Shown: in pieces, positions 23,801 through 31,657 of the stretch
How positions within the stretch are numbered: position 1 is the first letter of the stretch
Layout of the letters: every line of letters starts with the position of its first letter
From: Paenibacillus silagei
GTDB lineage: Bacteria > Bacillota > Bacilli > Paenibacillales > Paenibacillaceae
Direction: 5' to 3'
DNA: 64,000 nucleotides
Assembly: GCF_017874735.1 (NCBI RefSeq)
Contig: NZ_JAGGLV010000017.1
Coordinates: 1 to 64,000 of the forward strand
Position numbers and translations under genes: made by a program
Notes under the pieces: model-generated
Told to the model about the DNA's origin: nothing
What the model saw: only the letters and a program-made list of their open reading frames with translations
The model's database searches: none

Positions 23801-25234
23801 TTGAAGAATAGTAAATGGATCGGCGCGGCTCTGGCTTCTGCACTTCTCGTAACAGGGGGAGCTGTTAGTGTTCTGGCCACAAGCAGCCAAGTAAGTGCCG
23901 CAGCTGTGAACACAGCAGCCGTAGAGGGCAGCATGTCCTGGAGCATCAACGGTACGCCGGTTACACTCAGCACAATTAACAGCGGCGGATACAAGCTCTA
24001 TTCATTGAGCCAGGTAGCCGCAGAGCTGGGAGCAGGACTTGTGCACGGCAGCAGCGGAATCCAGCTGAATGACAGCAAAGGTCTACATAGTGTGCAGCTC
24101 CAGCCTGGCGTGAAAAGCTATCAGGTGGATGGCGAAGCCCTGGAATTCACAGTGGCCCCGGTTGTACGTAACGGAAAAACGTATGTAGAGCTGACGAAGC
24201 TGGTTACGGCGCTTGGCGGTGAGCTTGCGGCCGATGCCCACACGATTCTGAGCTTTGCCCGGCCCGCCGGTTCATTTGATACCCTTCACTGGAGCGCTGA
24301 CGGCAGCCTGATTGCGAATAGAAGCGACGCTGAATCCACCCTGCTCTATAAATTCACCCAGACTCCAGGCAACTATGATCTGTTCTCTTCCAGCGAAGGC
24401 GCGGTGGATTTCGCAGTCTCCGCCGACCAGCAGTGGGGCGCATTCAGCGATGAGACCGGCCAGCTGAAGCTGATCAACCTGTCCACCGGCTTAATCAGTC
24501 CGCTCGGCAAGGACACCAGCGTGAAGACAGATATCGTGTGGTCCAGTGACGGCAAGACGCTCTATTTCGTCCAGGGCGACAAGCAGGAGAAGCTGGCACA
24601 GATTTCAGTAGAGACCGGAGAGATCAAGGCTCTGCTTGAAGATAAAGTGGAGAACAAATCGGAGCTTCGCATATCGGCAGACGGCAAAAGTGCAGTATAC
24701 ATCGTCAACATCACCGGTACCGCGAAGAATGATGCCGACAGCACAGAAGATTCACTTACCGTAGACTTCAGCAAGGCTGGAGAACAGCTCTATAAGCTGG
24801 ATCTTACGACCAAAGGTGCTAAGCCGGCAGCCTTGACTACTACGCCTGACAACAAGCTGTATCCTGAGATTCTGGCGAACGGCAGCGTGTCCTACCTGAG
24901 TGCGGATGCGGACGGCAATGCCGCTAACACGCTGAAGCTGATCACAGCAGACGGTAAAAGCACAGATGTCGCCCTCGGTGCAGAAGCGAACTGGTCCATA
25001 GGGGTTAGCACGGGCCTCGTTGTCTCCGGGACTACAGCGGACGGCAACACGGTAATTTACTCTATTGCAGGCAGTGCAGCTCCGGTTGAACTGTACCGGA
25101 CAGCTGAAGATGTATCGGAAGTGGCGGTATCGGCAGACGGCAGCAAGCTGGCTATTATCAGCGACGGCAAGGTACTGGTCATTCAGAACGGCAAAGCGCT
25201 GCAATTGTCAGTCTCACCGGAAGCTGCTAATTAA
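23801..25234 (+). CDS. Exported stalk-domain/beta-propeller-like protein
   Basis: A 477-residue secreted protein. Residues 1-35 are a signal peptide (KNSKWIGAALASALLVTGGA, then SVLATSSQVSAAAV). Residues ~45-150 resemble the copper amine oxidase N-terminal (stalk) domain common in Paenibacillus surface proteins (NGTPVTLSTINSGGYKLYSL, VRNGKTYVELTKLVTALGGE). The rest has WD40/TolB-like repeats (WSADGSLIANR, WSSDGKTLYFVQGDK, VSADGSKLAIISDGK). The start is TTG at 23801, 9 bases after GGAAAAGGG. It ends 44 bp before pstS with no terminator, so it may be part of the phosphate operon and act as a surface sensor or accessory; this is inference. Confidence 0.78.
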   Translation: MKNSKWIGAALASALLVTGGAVSVLATSSQVSAAAVNTAAVEGSMSWSINGTPVTLSTINSGGYKLYSLSQVAAELGAGLVHGSSGIQLNDSKGLHSVQLQPGVKSYQVDGEALEFTVAPVVRNGKTYVELTKLVTALGGELAADAHTILSFARPAGSFDTLHWSADGSLIANRSDAESTLLYKFTQTPGNYDLFSSSEGAVDFAVSADQQWGAFSDETGQLKLINLSTGLISPLGKDTSVKTDIVWSSDGKTLYFVQGDKQEKLAQISVETGEIKALLEDKVENKSELRISADGKSAVYIVNITGTAKNDADSTEDSLTVDFSKAGEQLYKLDLTTKGAKPAALTTTPDNKLYPEILANGSVSYLSADADGNAANTLKLITADGKSTDVALGAEANWSIGVSTGLVVSGTTADGNTVIYSIAGSAAPVELYRTAEDVSEVAVSADGSKLAIISDGKVLVIQNGKALQLSVSPEAAN

Positions 25235-25278
25235 TTACAACATTTATCGGCGCACACCGCCGGGAGGAGAATTCAGAC

Positions 25279-26142
25279 ATGAAGATGTTCAAAAAATTCA
25301 CAGTTACAGCACTTACCGCGGTGATCGCGGTTACCGCATCCTTTGCAGGGGCAGCCGCAGCAGCGGACAGCCTCAAGGGTAAAATCACCGTTAACGGTTC
25401 TACGGCCCTGCTTCCACTGACGCTGCAGGCCGCTAAGGAATTCCAGAAGCTTCACCCTAAAGTGAAGATCGCCGCTTCCGGTAAGGGCTCCGTGACTGGA
25501 CCGCAGGCCGTGAAGAAGGGGATTGCCGATATCGGAGCCTGCGACTGGGATGCCAGCATTGATGTTCCGGGCTTCAAGGCTTTTGACGGACAGGTAGCGA
25601 ATAAGGTCGCGGTGATTCCTTTTGCAACCATCGTTAATAAGAATGTCGGAGTCGACAACCTGACTACAGAGCAGCTCAAAGGCATCTACGCCGGTAAAAT
25701 CACCAACTGGAAAGAGGTCGGCGGATCGGACGCGAATATCGTAGTGATCACCCGTGCCTTCGGCTCCGGGACCCGCGTTAACTATCAGGCCAAGGCGCTG
25801 GGCGGCGGAGATATCGTGAAGAAAGAGAAGAACTACAAGGAAACCGGCTCCAGCGGCGACATGAAAACTGCTGTAGGTACAACGCCTAACGCTATCGGCT
25901 ACATCGACCTTGTCTATGTAACGGGCGGCGATATCAAGGCTGTGAAGTTCAACGGTGTGGAAGCTAACACGGATAACGTAATCAACGGCTCGTACAAGAT
26001 CTGGGCTTACGGCTACTACATGACGAAGGGCCAGCCGACCGGCGCGACCAAAGAATTTATCGAATATGTACAGAGCAAGAAGTTCCAGCAGGGCTCGCTT
26101 AAGAAGCTTAAGTTCATTCCAATCTCTGCGATGCAATCCTAA
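25279..26142 (+). CDS. pstS: Phosphate-binding protein PstS
   Basis: A 287-residue phosphate-binding protein of the Pst importer. Family marks are GKITVNGSTALLPLTLQAAK, KVKIAASGKGSVTGPQAVKKG, LKGIYAGKITNWKEVGG and TRAFGSGTRVNYQAKAL, which together shape the phosphate pocket. The N-terminus is a type I signal peptide (TALTAVIAVTASFAGAAAAAD) with no lipobox cysteine, unusual for a Gram-positive PstS, which is normally a lipoprotein. GGGAGGAGAA precedes the ATG. pstC and pstA follow. Confidence 0.9.
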   Translation: MKMFKKFTVTALTAVIAVTASFAGAAAAADSLKGKITVNGSTALLPLTLQAAKEFQKLHPKVKIAASGKGSVTGPQAVKKGIADIGACDWDASIDVPGFKAFDGQVANKVAVIPFATIVNKNVGVDNLTTEQLKGIYAGKITNWKEVGGSDANIVVITRAFGSGTRVNYQAKALGGGDIVKKEKNYKETGSSGDMKTAVGTTPNAIGYIDLVYVTGGDIKAVKFNGVEANTDNVINGSYKIWAYGYYMTKGQPTGATKEFIEYVQSKKFQQGSLKKLKFIPISAMQS

Positions 26143-26232
26143 GATTCTTGAACCAAGCAAGCACAATAGATGGATAGGTAACAGCGGCCAGCTCCGGGAT
26201 ATACGGGGTTGGCCTCTTACAGGAGGGAAAGT

Positions 26233-27177
26233 ATGGGGGCACCGGTTCATGGCCTGACAGCAAAGACACAGACAAGCCTAGAGGAAGTTAAACGTAACAC
26301 CAAGCGGCACCGCAGACATCTGCTGGGCAACAGCATCTCCCGTTATTATTTTTTATTCAGCATCCTTGCGCTCTGTCTTGTGCTGGGACTAGTTATTGTA
26401 TTCATCGGCAAAACGGCGCTGCTGCTCTTCACCCGCATCTCCCCGCAGGACTTCTTCTTCTCGTTCAACTGGACGCCGGAAGAGGAGGCCTTCGGCGCCG
26501 CCGCCTTCATCGTAAATACATTGTCGCTTACCGCGCTGACCCTGGTCATTGCCGTGCCCATCTCGGTCGGGATGGCTGTGCTCTGTGCGGAGATTGCCCC
26601 GAATTGGCTGAAGAGCTTCATCCGTCCGGTGCTTGATCTGCTGGTCGGTATTCCTTCTATTGTATACGGCTATCTGGGCTTGACCGTGCTGCTGCCCTTC
26701 CTGCGCAGAGTCAGCGGAGAAGGTCTCGGGGACGGACTGCTTGCCGCCGCACTCGTGCTGGCATTGATGGTGCTGCCGACCATCTGCCGGATCAGCGATG
26801 ATGCGATTGTGGCGGTTCCGCGCAAATACCGTGACGCTGCCTATGCGCTCGGATCGACCCGGCTTCAGGTCATTATGCGCATCGTTCTGCCCGCAGCCAG
26901 CCGGGGCATAATCTCGGCGGTCATTCTTGGCATGACCCGTGCAGTGGGGGAGACCATGGCGGTGGTGATGGTCATCGGCAATACGCCGCAGCTGGCAAAA
27001 AGCCTGTTCGCACCCACCTCGGTGCTGACCAGTAATATCGTGATGCAGATCTCCAACGTGGAGTTCGACTCCACCTGGAACTACTCCCTGCATATGATGG
27101 CTTTCCTGCTGCTGCTGATCTCGTTTGTACTGATTCTGATTATCCGGCTCCTGGGCCGCAAACGGAGGGACGCCTGA
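26233..27177 (+). CDS. pstC: Phosphate ABC importer permease PstC
   Basis: A 314-residue permease with about six membrane spans. The family is clear from LVGIPSIVYGYLGLTVLLPF and from the EAA loop region YRDAAYALGSTRLQVIMRIV followed by MTRAVGETMAVVMVIGNTP. The ATG at 26233 follows AGGAGGG at 26221-26227; an in-frame ATG at 26209 is open but lacks a site. Its stop overlaps the pstA start (TGATG). Confidence 0.9.
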   Translation: MGAPVHGLTAKTQTSLEEVKRNTKRHRRHLLGNSISRYYFLFSILALCLVLGLVIVFIGKTALLLFTRISPQDFFFSFNWTPEEEAFGAAAFIVNTLSLTALTLVIAVPISVGMAVLCAEIAPNWLKSFIRPVLDLLVGIPSIVYGYLGLTVLLPFLRRVSGEGLGDGLLAAALVLALMVLPTICRISDDAIVAVPRKYRDAAYALGSTRLQVIMRIVLPAASRGIISAVILGMTRAVGETMAVVMVIGNTPQLAKSLFAPTSVLTSNIVMQISNVEFDSTWNYSLHMMAFLLLLISFVLILIIRLLGRKRRDA

Positions 27178-28058
27178 TGAACGGATTCACGCGCACACGC
27201 CATACAGCCAGAGCCCAGCGGCGCAATAAACTGGCGACCATCGGCTTCTATACGCTGGGCGTACTGGTCATGCTGCTGATCTTCTGGCTGCTGTTCACCA
27301 TTCTAAGCAAAGGCTTGCCTTCGCTCAGACTGGACTTCCTGCTCAAGCAGCCGGAGGAGATCGATCCCGGCGGCGGGATTGGTCCCGTCCTGTTCAACTC
27401 CTTCTATATCCTGTTCATCTCGCTCCTGATCTCCGTTCCGATCGGGATCGGGGCAGGGATCTATATGGCGGAGTACGCGCCGGATAATGCCTTTACGGGT
27501 GCGCTGCGCATCTGCGTGGAATCCCTGTCCTCGGTGCCGTCCATCGTGTTCGGCCTCCTGGGCCTGGCGATCTTCGCCGAGTACTTCGGTGTTGGCTTAA
27601 CGATCCTCGGTGGGGGAGTCAGCCTGGCGCTGCTGAATCTGCCGATGCTGGCCCGCGTCACAGAGGAAGCGGTGCGCGCGGTTCCCGGCGAGATCCGAGA
27701 AGCCGGCTACGCCCTCGGCATGACGAAGTTCCATGTCATCCGCAAGGTGGTTGTGCCAGTAGCCCTTCCGGCCATCGTCACAGGCGTCTGCCTGGTGGCC
27801 GGCCGCGCCTTCGGGGAGTCGGCGGTCATTATCCTGACCGCCGGGCTCAGCACCTCCGGCGAGATGTGGGACTTCAACCTCTTCTCACCGGGCGAGACGC
27901 TGGCTGTGCATCTGTGGTACGTGCAGTCTGAGGCCATCGTCGAGGATGCGCGGCAAATCGCGGACAAGTCTGCCGCCGTGCTGGTCTTTGTCGTGCTGCT
28001 GATCAACTTTATGTTCCGCTTCCCGCTGTGGCTGGGCAACCGCCGCCGGGGGCGTTGA
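27177..28058 (+). CDS. pstA: Phosphate ABC importer permease PstA
   Basis: A 293-residue permease and partner of PstC. Marks are SVPIGIGAGIYMAEYAP, VESLSSVPSIVFGLLGLAIF, AVPGEIREAGYALGMTKFHV (the EAA loop) and AGRAFGESAVIILTAGLS. Coupled to pstC by a TGATG overlap. No ATPase gene (pstB) or phoU follows; a hairpin lies 40 bp downstream and the next gene is unrelated. The ATPase must come from elsewhere in the genome if this importer is functional. Confidence 0.9.
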   Translation: MNGFTRTRHTARAQRRNKLATIGFYTLGVLVMLLIFWLLFTILSKGLPSLRLDFLLKQPEEIDPGGGIGPVLFNSFYILFISLLISVPIGIGAGIYMAEYAPDNAFTGALRICVESLSSVPSIVFGLLGLAIFAEYFGVGLTILGGGVSLALLNLPMLARVTEEAVRAVPGEIREAGYALGMTKFHVIRKVVVPVALPAIVTGVCLVAGRAFGESAVIILTAGLSTSGEMWDFNLFSPGETLAVHLWYVQSEAIVEDARQIADKSAAVLVFVVLLINFMFRFPLWLGNRRRGR

Positions 28059-28097
28059 GAGGGATGCAAGCGGGAGAATAGAGCTATATCCTGGAAG

Positions 28098-28141
28098 AAC
28101 AGGCTGCTCTGCTATGGAAGTTTCATGGCGGGCAGCCTGTT
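28098..28141 (+). terminator. Hairpin ending the pst operon
   Basis: AACAGGCTGC pairs perfectly with GCAGCCTGTT around a 24-base loop; only a short T run follows, so termination may be partial. Confidence 0.5.
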
Positions 28142-28223
28142 TGCTGTGAAGGGGTTGGAGCTTCTGAGTGCTCCGGGAAGCGCTGAAACTCACCTCTAAA
28201 TTTCCTGTTTCCCGGCCCTGATA

Positions 28224-28232
28224 TGGTATAAT
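28224..28232 (+). promoter_or_regulatory. Extended -10 promoter of the RQC-like trio
   Basis: TGG-TATAAT at 28224-28232 is an extended -10 element; no good -35 is seen. It lies 68 bp before the GTG start of the first gene. Confidence 0.5.
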
Positions 28233-28299
28233 TCGACTATAAAATACGTGCAGGCTGGACTAGCCTGTGCCCATGATAAGGACAAGGAGGCAGAACGCT

Positions 28300-29106
28300 G
28301 TGAGTACGCAGAAGAAGAGTCGCCGTAAGCCGAACCGGAAGCAGACGACCGAGTATCCCTTGAATACACCACTGCCGAGGCCGGAGCTGCTAGCCATTCT
28401 GCAGGCAGCCGATGAGATTATCGCCGCCGGGGGGCGTACGCTTTTAGCCAAGATCCTGAAGGGCTCGAAGGAGAAGAAGCTGCTTGAACTCGGCCTGGAT
28501 CACACTCCTGCCTATGGCTTCTTCCGCGAACTGACGATGGAGCAGATCATGGAGAAGGTGGACGTCCTCATTGAGGCCGGTTACCTGAAGACCGAGTTGT
28601 CCGGGAAGCTTCCCATGATCGAGTTCACCGTCTACGGCTGGACCGTCCGGCGGGAGAGGGCGACGGAGGAGCTGCTGCGGGAGTGGGAGAACTGGCTGGA
28701 CCAAGGGATCACGCCGGTCAGTATGGAGTATCTGAAGGACCGGAACCGGGGGATGATTCTGATGTTCCTGTTCAAAATCCTGTGTTCCGGTGACCGGAAA
28801 TACATCCCTTTTTTACAGCAATGGCAGCCCATAGAGTTCAGGAAGGTACAGGCTGAGATCAGGCAGGTAATAGCAGACCTGAATGAGCGCGAACGGCTGG
28901 TGGAGATGGAGTGGCATGAGCTGCTGCGGGAACGTGCGCAATCACTGATTGTACGTTCGCGCGATCCAGTGCTGCTGCAGTGTGCGGAATGCGGCTATCC
29001 GTATGTATTCGATCACCTTGATTTTAGCTGCTACCGGGCAGATGGCATTTACTTTCCGGAGAAGTGTCCCGATTGCCGGCATCAGGAGGAGTCCTTGCAT
29101 GAATAG
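28300..29106 (+). CDS. RQC-like winged-helix protein with C-terminal zinc ribbon
   Basis: A 268-residue protein. Residues ~35-110 (ELLAILQAADEIIAAGGRTL, LAKILKGSKEKKLLELGLDH, TPAYGFFRELTMEQIMEKVD) fit the RQC winged-helix domain of RecQ helicases, but no helicase domain is present. I believe this corresponds to the stand-alone type called RQC-minor-1 in protein databases; not verified here. The C-terminus has a CAEC...CPDC zinc-binding pair. A basic, disordered head (STQKKSRRKPNRKQ) may bind nucleic acid. The start is GTG at 28300, 9 bases after AAGGAGG. It overlaps the next gene by 8 bases. Function is unknown. Confidence 0.78.
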   Translation: MSTQKKSRRKPNRKQTTEYPLNTPLPRPELLAILQAADEIIAAGGRTLLAKILKGSKEKKLLELGLDHTPAYGFFRELTMEQIMEKVDVLIEAGYLKTELSGKLPMIEFTVYGWTVRRERATEELLREWENWLDQGITPVSMEYLKDRNRGMILMFLFKILCSGDRKYIPFLQQWQPIEFRKVQAEIRQVIADLNERERLVEMEWHELLRERAQSLIVRSRDPVLLQCAECGYPYVFDHLDFSCYRADGIYFPEKCPDCRHQEESLHE

Positions 29107-29344
29107 GCTTGAACTGCGAACGAAGGTACGCCATGTGGTCAATGAAATCGTTTCGGAGAAGGGTTTCGTAAGTCCCCTGGATGTATTCTTGAGGATCGGG
29201 AAAATCACTCCTAAGCTCGTAGAAGAGTGGCGCTTCGGAAGAGTGCCATATTTGGAACGTGTGCTTCAGGGCAATCTGTCTCAATTCAGCTTTATCATGT
29301 CGCTGCTTCGCGAGAACGCGCGGGAGCTTCATTTGAAAACATAA
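29099..29344 (+). CDS. Conserved hypothetical protein, 81 aa
   Basis: I cannot name this small protein. It is basic and largely helical (NRLELRTKVRHVVNEIVSEK, FVSPLDVFLRIGKITPKLVE, YLERVLQGNLSQFSFIMSLL). It begins with ATG at 29099 inside the end of the RQC-like gene, after AGGAGGAG at 29085-29092, and is followed 18 bp later by the SEC-C gene. Its tight coupling on both sides suggests it works with those two proteins. Confidence 0.75.
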   Translation: MNRLELRTKVRHVVNEIVSEKGFVSPLDVFLRIGKITPKLVEEWRFGRVPYLERVLQGNLSQFSFIMSLLRENARELHLKT

Positions 29345-29362
29345 TAAGAGGGGGACCTGCTA

Positions 29363-30595
29363 ATGTTCAATACCGAACAAGTAAAAAGCTTTATTCTCCA
29401 TCCGGAGCCGGCTGTGAGCAATACTGCTTTGAGGTATTTTGCCGACAGTTTCTTGTATGAGCACGATACTACGCTGATGCCGCTTGTGTTACAAAAGCTG
29501 AAGCAATGCAAGGATACCGAAGAGGTTCACCTGTTTCATGCCTATAAGTTCCCGCAGACCGAGGAAACGATCCGTGAGCTGCTGGCTTGGTACCAATCTC
29601 CTTCCACCCACTATAATACAAGATTTCTGGTGCTGGGAATTTTGAGGAATTGTGATCTTCGGCTATTGGACCCGTTCATGGAGTCTGTCCAGGAAATTCC
29701 GGAATGGAAAATTAAGGTTGATCAGAAGATTCGCCTCTCAAAGATGACAGACCAGGAGCTGTTGGACGAATTCAGCTTATTTCTGGAGCAGTGTTTAGGG
29801 AAATACTGGGATGAGTTCGATAATGTGTATGGAGATGAGCTAGTGAATGAGCTGGCGCTTAGACAGTGTCTGGACGCTGATACTGTGCTGGAAAAGCTGC
29901 GCGATAACGACCCGGATTCTCCGAGCTACGAAGTCCACTATCTAATCCAACTGGCAGGTCAGATGAAGCTGGAGACGGCTATCCCTGTGCTGTGCAGTTT
30001 TTTGGGTACAAATGATGATTTGCTTCCTACCACTTCCGTTGACGCGCTGGCTCAAATAGGCACAGCCGGGGTGATCAAGACGTTAACCGAGCAATATGTC
30101 TCTGCTTCACAGGAATTCTTCCGGATATTTGCCGCCGATGTATTCGGAAGAATTAAGCTGCCGGAATCCGAGGAGGCGCTGCTCGCCTTATTGCCGGAAG
30201 AACGTGATATTACCAATGCGACTAAACTGGCTGATGATCTTTGCCAATTGGGATCGGTAAAAGGACTTCCGCTAGTTGAGGCGATGGTGGAGGGAGGCTA
30301 TGACGAGGGGTACTTGAATCTCACAGAGTCCATCTATGCTTACTGTGTAATTTCTGATACGGCTCACCCGTCACTGCCGCAGTGGAAGAAGAAGCTTGAT
30401 GCGGAAGAGGCGCGGATGGCCAAGCGCAGGAAAGAAGTAGACCGGATGTCTAGAGTCAAAGCCCCTATAGGGACTTATAACAGAATTAACGGAACTGACA
30501 AAACTTATATAAGCCCGGCAAAAGTAGGCCGTAACGACCCCTGCCCCTGCGGAAGCGGGAAGAAGTTCAAGAAATGCTGTGGTGCTAACGCTTAA
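29363..30595 (+). CDS. HEAT-repeat-like protein with SEC-C zinc motif
   Basis: A 410-residue protein. Residues ~60-340 are helical and repeat-like (VLQKLKQCKDTEEVHLFHAY, PVLCSFLGTNDDLLPTTSVD, LAQIGTAGVIKTLTEQY), as in HEAT/armadillo folds. The C-terminus carries a SEC-C metal-binding motif (KVGRNDPCPCGSGKKFKKCC), found at the end of SecA and on many otherwise unrelated proteins. AAGAGGGGGACC precedes the ATG. It ends the RQC-like/81-aa/SEC-C operon; no clear terminator follows. Function unknown. Confidence 0.82.
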   Translation: MFNTEQVKSFILHPEPAVSNTALRYFADSFLYEHDTTLMPLVLQKLKQCKDTEEVHLFHAYKFPQTEETIRELLAWYQSPSTHYNTRFLVLGILRNCDLRLLDPFMESVQEIPEWKIKVDQKIRLSKMTDQELLDEFSLFLEQCLGKYWDEFDNVYGDELVNELALRQCLDADTVLEKLRDNDPDSPSYEVHYLIQLAGQMKLETAIPVLCSFLGTNDDLLPTTSVDALAQIGTAGVIKTLTEQYVSASQEFFRIFAADVFGRIKLPESEEALLALLPEERDITNATKLADDLCQLGSVKGLPLVEAMVEGGYDEGYLNLTESIYAYCVISDTAHPSLPQWKKKLDAEEARMAKRRKEVDRMSRVKAPIGTYNRINGTDKTYISPAKVGRNDPCPCGSGKKFKKCCGANA

Positions 30596-30898
30596 TGGGT
30601 GGGACTAGAGCCGGTTCATGTTGAACAAATAGAACGTAGCCACCAGCAGATGTACACGGACTGAGGGTACGCTATTCGCCGAAAAAACCAACTTTTCTGT
30701 CTTAAACTGACTCAGAGGACGTTAAACTGAGCATTCGAGCAGAAAAAGCGGAGAAAAGGGTTACTTAACGGCCTCTGAGTCCGCATAGCCCTGCGGACAG
30801 GCGTGATCCGCCGGAATAAGGGAGCTCCAGTCCGCAAAGTTCATGCATGGTTCTCATTCCTCCACTACTAAAGAGTGAGGGCGGGTCTGTGAAGTTCA
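30596..30898. other. Non-coding stretch with a long imperfect hairpin
   Basis: No gene is seen. CTCAGAGG-ac-GTTAA at 30711-30725 is mirrored by TTAAC-gg-CCTCTGAG at 30765-30779, a long-armed hairpin with a 39-base loop rich in A. The remainder shows no motif I can name. Confidence 0.5.
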
Positions 30899-31080
30899 TT
30901 TCCCGCTCAAACAGCGGAGAGGACGGAACGATTGTGGAAAAGCGATAGCGTTCGCCTTGGTTTCCGGATTTTCACCGCTTAGGGGAATGAAAAAAATCTG
31001 GAAAACACAGCGATTGTAACAACGGTCCGTTCGCGCAGCGTTCACCCAAGTGCTCACCCTGATCCTACTCAAAAAAAGGG
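30899..31080. repeat. Dispersed ~180 bp intergenic repeat, copy 3
   Basis: It matches copy 2 (12795-12980) in inverted orientation and copy 1 (1-135) in direct orientation: cggaacgattgtgg, aaaagcgatagcg, ccggattttcaccgctt, aggggaatg, acaacggtccgtt and cacccaagtgctcacc. It borders the right tRNA-Arg array. Confidence 0.82.
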
Positions 31081-31444
31081 GGGGTTCTCATCCCTCCGGA
31101 CGACAAAACAGCCCTCCCGAAGGAAGGCTGTTTCTATGACGTCCCGGAAGGGATACAGCCCATTCGGGCTGATTGCGAAGTAGTGCTAACGAAGCGTATG
31201 CTCCAACGTCCCCTCGCTGACGCGCTGGGTTCTCATCCCCCCCGGACGACAAAACAGCCCTCCCGAAGGAAGGCTGTTTCTATGACGTCCCGGAAGGGAT
31301 ACAGCCAAAATTCGGCTGATTGCGAAGTAGTGCTAACGAAGCGTATGCTCCAACGTCCCCGGCTGGCGCCTTGGGTTCTCATCCTCCCGGACGACAAAAC
31401 AGCCTTCCCGAAGGAAGGCTGTTTCTATGACGTCCCGGAAGGGA
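31081..31444. repeat. Tandem ~145-bp array with tRNA-Arg 3' tails (right array)
   Basis: Read on the minus strand this is the counterpart of the left array. The tail complement cgtcccggaaggga occurs at 31140, 31286 and 31431 (spacing 146 and 145 bp). Each copy has a hairpin (AACAGCC..GAAGG..GGCTGTT) and the same ccaacgtcccc, gctaacgaagc and attgcgaagtag blocks. Two extra tails follow the real tRNA, as on the left. Confidence 0.88.
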
Positions 31445-31504
31445 TTCGAACCCCCGACCGTGCGCTTAGAAGGCGCATGCTCTATCCAACTGAGCTACCG
31501 GGAC
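31431..31504 (-). tRNA. tRNA-Arg (anticodon TCT), right copy
   Basis: The reverse complement is identical base for base to the tRNA at 12377-12450: GTCCCGG acceptor, CTTCTAA anticodon loop, GGTTCGAATCC T loop, discriminator G, CCA not encoded. Transcribed leftwards, toward the left copy. Confidence 0.97.
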
Positions 31505-31573
31505 ATGAAGACTGACTGAAAAGCAAGCAAAAATTATGTTATCATACATAGTTAACTTTTTCAACTTGTTTTT

Positions 31574-31601
31574 TTGAAACCGGGCAGGGATATGCTATAA
31601 T
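31574..31601 (+). promoter_or_regulatory. SigA promoter of the ysoA-like gene
   Basis: TTGAAA at 31574-31579 and TATAAT at 31596-31601 are 16 bases apart, 57 bp before the ATG. Confidence 0.8.
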
Positions 31602-31657
31602 CTACAATTGATTAAGGTTCAGAAGCGATTACAGTTCGGAGAAAAGGAGGTGCCCTC

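Noticed and set aside
28267..28299. N-terminal extension of the RQC-like protein
   Set aside because: The strong AAGGAGG site lies inside this stretch and points to the GTG at 28300.
12377..31504. Classical integrative element between the two tRNA genes
   Set aside because: The tRNA copies are inverted and no integrase, excisionase or direct att repeats are seen, so site-specific integration is not supported.
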